Assembly: GCF_036231355.1 (NCBI RefSeq)
Contig: NZ_CP109496.1
Location: 434,001 to 498,000, forward strand
Length of the DNA stretch: 64,000 nt
DNA from: Streptomyces sp. NBC_01431
Lineage (GTDB): Bacteria > Actinomycetota > Actinomycetes > Streptomycetales > Streptomycetaceae
Reading direction: 5' to 3'
Shown here piece by piece: positions 62,034 to 64,000 of the stretch. A program made the position numbers and the translations under genes. How positions within the stretch are numbered: position 1 is the stretch's first letter; every line of letters starts with the position of its first letter. The notes below the pieces were generated by a model. It was not told the origin of the DNA. It worked only from the letters and a program-made list of their open reading frames with translations, and searched no databases.

Positions 62034-62178
62034 TCATTTGAGGAAGCCTTCGTAGCAGCAGATGGCTGCGGCGAAGCCGAGAAAGGCCAGGCGGTTCCGA
62101 GGGCGCGGCGTTCGCAGCGGTGGTTGAGCCGACGGTAGTCGGTCAGCCAGGACATCGTCCTCTCACCGACGCGTGGCT
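62034..62178 (-). pseudogene. IS5-family transposase C-terminal remnant
   Basis: RVGERTMSWLTDYRRLNHRC, then ERR in one frame and RNRLAFLGFAAAICCYEGFL ending at 62034 in another. Together these match the last 45 residues of IS5-type transposases (VVERTMSWL, YRRLNHRYER, LAFLGLAAAICCY). A frameshift near 62110 and loss of the rest make it a fossil. Confidence 0.7.
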
Positions 62179-62479
62179 GTCTCGCGACCACGGGGCGGTG
62201 CGCGACCACAGGGCGGTGCGCGGTTACCGCGACCGTATCCGCGCCGGGGGCGGCCGCCAGGCCTGGTCGCACTGTTCCCCACCCGCGAAAGCTTGGTGGG
62301 CTACCTCCTTGACGGACACCACAAGCCCGCCGCGTACGAGCAGACCGGGACCCCTCCGCTGGTCATCAAACTGACCCCCAAGTGCCCCGCCCCATCCGGC
62401 GCAAGACCTTGACTGGGTCCAGGGCATTCTCCGACAGCGCACCCCAGCATCAGGGCGACGCACTGGGCAGGGCCCTCTC
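62179..62479. other. Gene-free stretch after the IS5 remnant
   Basis: No supported gene. Rightward frames give low-complexity Arg/Pro sequence and a short ALFPTRESLVGYLLDGHHKP segment of unknown origin. Near 62190-62220 GACCACAGGGCGGTGCGC-like words repeat (GACCACGGGGCGGTGCG). Confidence 0.4.
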
Positions 62480-62695
62480 CTACCCGCAGGCGGAATCCGT
62501 CTGACTCACCTGGGCAGCACCGCGGCCTTCCTCACGCCAGTGTCGGATCCCGGTGTGGGACCTCACCCTCCCGCTCACCCCGTCGCTGTAACGGACGGTG
62601 CACACCTGCCCCGGCTGGGCCGGGCACTGCGCACACGCGGTCTCGATCCAGACCACCGCCGGATCCGCACACGCAGCGCGATAGGCCCGCGAAAC
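62480..62695 (-). CDS. Possible small Cys-rich (zinc-finger-like) protein
   Basis: The leftward frame contains CADPAVVWIETACAQCPAQP, then GQVCTVRYSDGVSGRVRSHT, GIRHW. The CxxC...C...H spacing resembles the small mononuclear zinc-finger proteins of Streptomyces (CPxCxAxPGxxC...H). No good start codon or ribosome binding site is visible; the frame runs up through the operator region to 62875. May be a remnant. Confidence 0.35.
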   Translation of the reverse strand, partial: VSRAYRAACADPAVVWIETACAQCPAQPGQVCTVRYSDGVSGRVRSHTGIRHWREEGRGAAQVSQTDSACG

Positions 62696-62751
62696 GGCGG
62701 AGGCGTCAGGCTTCCGCTGCCCAGTCAGACGCTCGGGCAGCAGCCAGGCGT

Positions 62752-62798
62752 TTTGCTCAGTCCGAGCAAAGTGCCGGACGGTCTGCTCAGCCCGAGCA
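62752..62798. promoter_or_regulatory. Two operator-like palindromes 30 bp apart
   Basis: TTTGCTC-AGTCC-GAGCAAA (62752-62770) is perfect with 7-base arms. TGCTC-AGCCC-GAGCA (62784-62798) is perfect with 5-base arms. The two sites have nearly the same sequence and the same helical phase (about three turns), 43-89 bases upstream of the hydrolase start. Confidence 0.7.
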
Positions 62799-62840
62799 AA
62801 GTACTGTGCTCGCCGACACCTGAGTTGAGGAAACCAGCCG

Positions 62841-63632
62841 ATGACATACACGACGACACCCGACGGTACCCGCATCGCCTACCAACTCCAGGGCGAAGGG
62901 CCAGTGTTGGTCCTGTTGGCGGGCCAGGCCAACAACCACCACTGGTGGGACTCGGTCCGCACAGACTTCCACCCCGCCCGCAGCACCCTCACCCTCGACT
63001 ACCGCGGCACCGGCCAAAGCGACAAGCCCAACACCCCCCACAGCACCGAACTCTTCGCCCAGGACGCCATCGCCGTCCTCGACGACCTCGGCATCCACCG
63101 GGCCGACATCTACGGCACGTCCATGGGCGGCCGCGTAGCCCAGCAACTCGCCGCCCGCCACCCGCACCGAGTCGGCGCACTCATCCTCGGCTGCACCTCA
63201 CCCGGCGGCCGGCACAGCATGGAACGCGGCAACGACGTCCGCCAGGCCCTGGCCCAGACTCAGCCCGGAGCCGCGCGCCAGGCCCTGCTGGAGCTCATGT
63301 ACACGCCCCGCTGGCTCGCCGACCACCCCGGCCCGCACCACACCCTCGGCGACCCCGGCATGCCGGCCCACTCCCGCCGCCGCCACCTCGCAGCCAGCAA
63401 CCGGCACAACGCCTGGGACCTGCTGCCCAGCATCAGCGCACCCACCCTGGTCCTCCACGGAACCGACGACCTCCTCAACCCCACCGCCAACGCCCCTCTG
63501 CTCGCGGACCGCATCCCAGACGCCCGACTCCACCTGATCCCCGATACCCGCCACGCCTACTTCGAGGAAGCCCGCACCCACACCAGCCCCCTGGCCCTGG
63601 ACTTCCTCACCACTGCCTCGCACCAGCCGTAG
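62841..63632 (+). CDS. Alpha/beta hydrolase
   Basis: 263 aa. Core: TTPDGTRIAYQLQGEGPVLV, HW-type oxyanion region (LLAGQANNHHWWDS), TLDYRGTGQSDKP near residue 55, nucleophile DIYGTSMGGRVAQQLA near 95, acid TLVLHGTDDLLNP near 208 and His LIPDTRHAYFEEA near 237. The family includes esterases, lactonases and dehalogenases. Two repeated palindromes upstream suggest control by a regulator that is not in view. No thioester or export signal. Confidence 0.88.
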   Translation: MTYTTTPDGTRIAYQLQGEGPVLVLLAGQANNHHWWDSVRTDFHPARSTLTLDYRGTGQSDKPNTPHSTELFAQDAIAVLDDLGIHRADIYGTSMGGRVAQQLAARHPHRVGALILGCTSPGGRHSMERGNDVRQALAQTQPGAARQALLELMYTPRWLADHPGPHHTLGDPGMPAHSRRRHLAASNRHNAWDLLPSISAPTLVLHGTDDLLNPTANAPLLADRIPDARLHLIPDTRHAYFEEARTHTSPLALDFLTTASHQP

Positions 63633-64000
63633 AAGCGCGCCGGTCCCGCCCGCCGCTCACCCCGCCCGTCGGCAAACGTTGGCACCCGGAGTGCACTAGC
63701 CATGGGGCTTGCGGGGACGATGGGTGAGTTCGTGCGCAAATGGAGTCCAGGTCAGCCGGGCTGAACCTGCGGAGGCCCGCCCCTGGGTGAGGTACTGCCG
63801 AACCATTGGTGCCGCGCCGCCAGGGGCTCCGCGGTTTGCAGAGACAGATCGGTATCCCGGTCCCGGCGGTGATGGCTTGGTGCTTGGCCATCTCCCAACC
63901 CCGGTCCCCGACTGGCGTCGCGGCGCCCCACTCCCTAAACCCTGGCGGGGACGGGTCACTTCACCTCCACCCTGACTTTCCAGGGCACGACGACGAGCGG
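63633..64000. other. Terminal stretch without a recognised gene
   Basis: Frames on both strands show biased Arg/Pro/Gly composition and no motif. A gene continuing beyond the window edge cannot be excluded. Confidence 0.35.

Overview
The window looks like the accessory part of a Streptomyces-type actinomycete chromosome. G+C is very high, many genes start with GTG, most overlapping genes are joined by 4-base GTGA/ATGA overlaps, and it holds a Streptomyces-order gas-vesicle operon and a decayed copy of the THN (rpp) pigment locus. No rRNA, tRNA or CRISPR array was recognised. Coordinates were read by eye and could be off by a base or two for short sites.

Left third (1-15.98 kb): an edge-truncated SMP-30/gluconolactonase gene divergent from an Lrp regulator; a MarR/old-yellow-enzyme pair around a palindrome; a lipoprotein; remnants of a cold-shock gene and an MFS gene; a secreted M14 carboxypeptidase; a DUF1259 lipoprotein; and a DHA2 exporter. 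Then comes the rpp locus: rppA is deleted and frameshifted, while its P450 and cupin partners are intact. A zinc alcohol dehydrogenase and a frameshifted VOC gene follow.

Gas-vesicle locus (16.06-22.08 kb): leftward gvpO-A-F-G-J-L-S-K, divergent from two unusual polyampholytic proteins, one with an SRPBCC domain.

Redox and regulator modules (22.3-29.9 kb): flavodoxin, aldo/keto reductase and NTF2-like genes run away from a TetR gene with a tetO-like site. They are followed by a VOC protein, a lone GyrB-like ATPase with a changed N-box, and a methyltransferase/TetR pair with two palindromic operators.

Biosynthetic cluster (30.06-45.1 kb): one leftward, overlapping six-gene operon encodes NMO-NMO-KS-AT-ACP-KR (2329 aa), KS-AT-DH-PPTase (1515 aa), a free ACP, an alpha/beta hydrolase, a glycosyltransferase and a methyltransferase. 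This is a PUFA-synthase-like iterative lipid/polyketide synthase with tailoring enzymes. The product cannot be read from sequence, but a glycosylated, methylated reduced or polyunsaturated chain is a reasonable hypothesis. About 150 bp upstream lies a degenerate 18/21-bp tandem repeat.

Right third (46-64 kb): an acyltransferase divergent from a GntR-ABC transporter operon; a frameshifted phenolic acid decarboxylase facing a MarR gene across a perfect 33-bp palindrome; an alpha/beta hydrolase/TetR pair with a perfect operator; GNAT genes; an apparently complete IS3-family element with a programmed frameshift signal; a GH54 remnant; a split LigD-type end-joining operon (phosphoesterase, ligase, polymerase); a coaD paralogue; an IS5 remnant; and a final alpha/beta hydrolase behind two repeated operators. 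The recurring theme is small divergent regulator/enzyme pairs mixed with many decaying genes, as expected of a chromosome arm.
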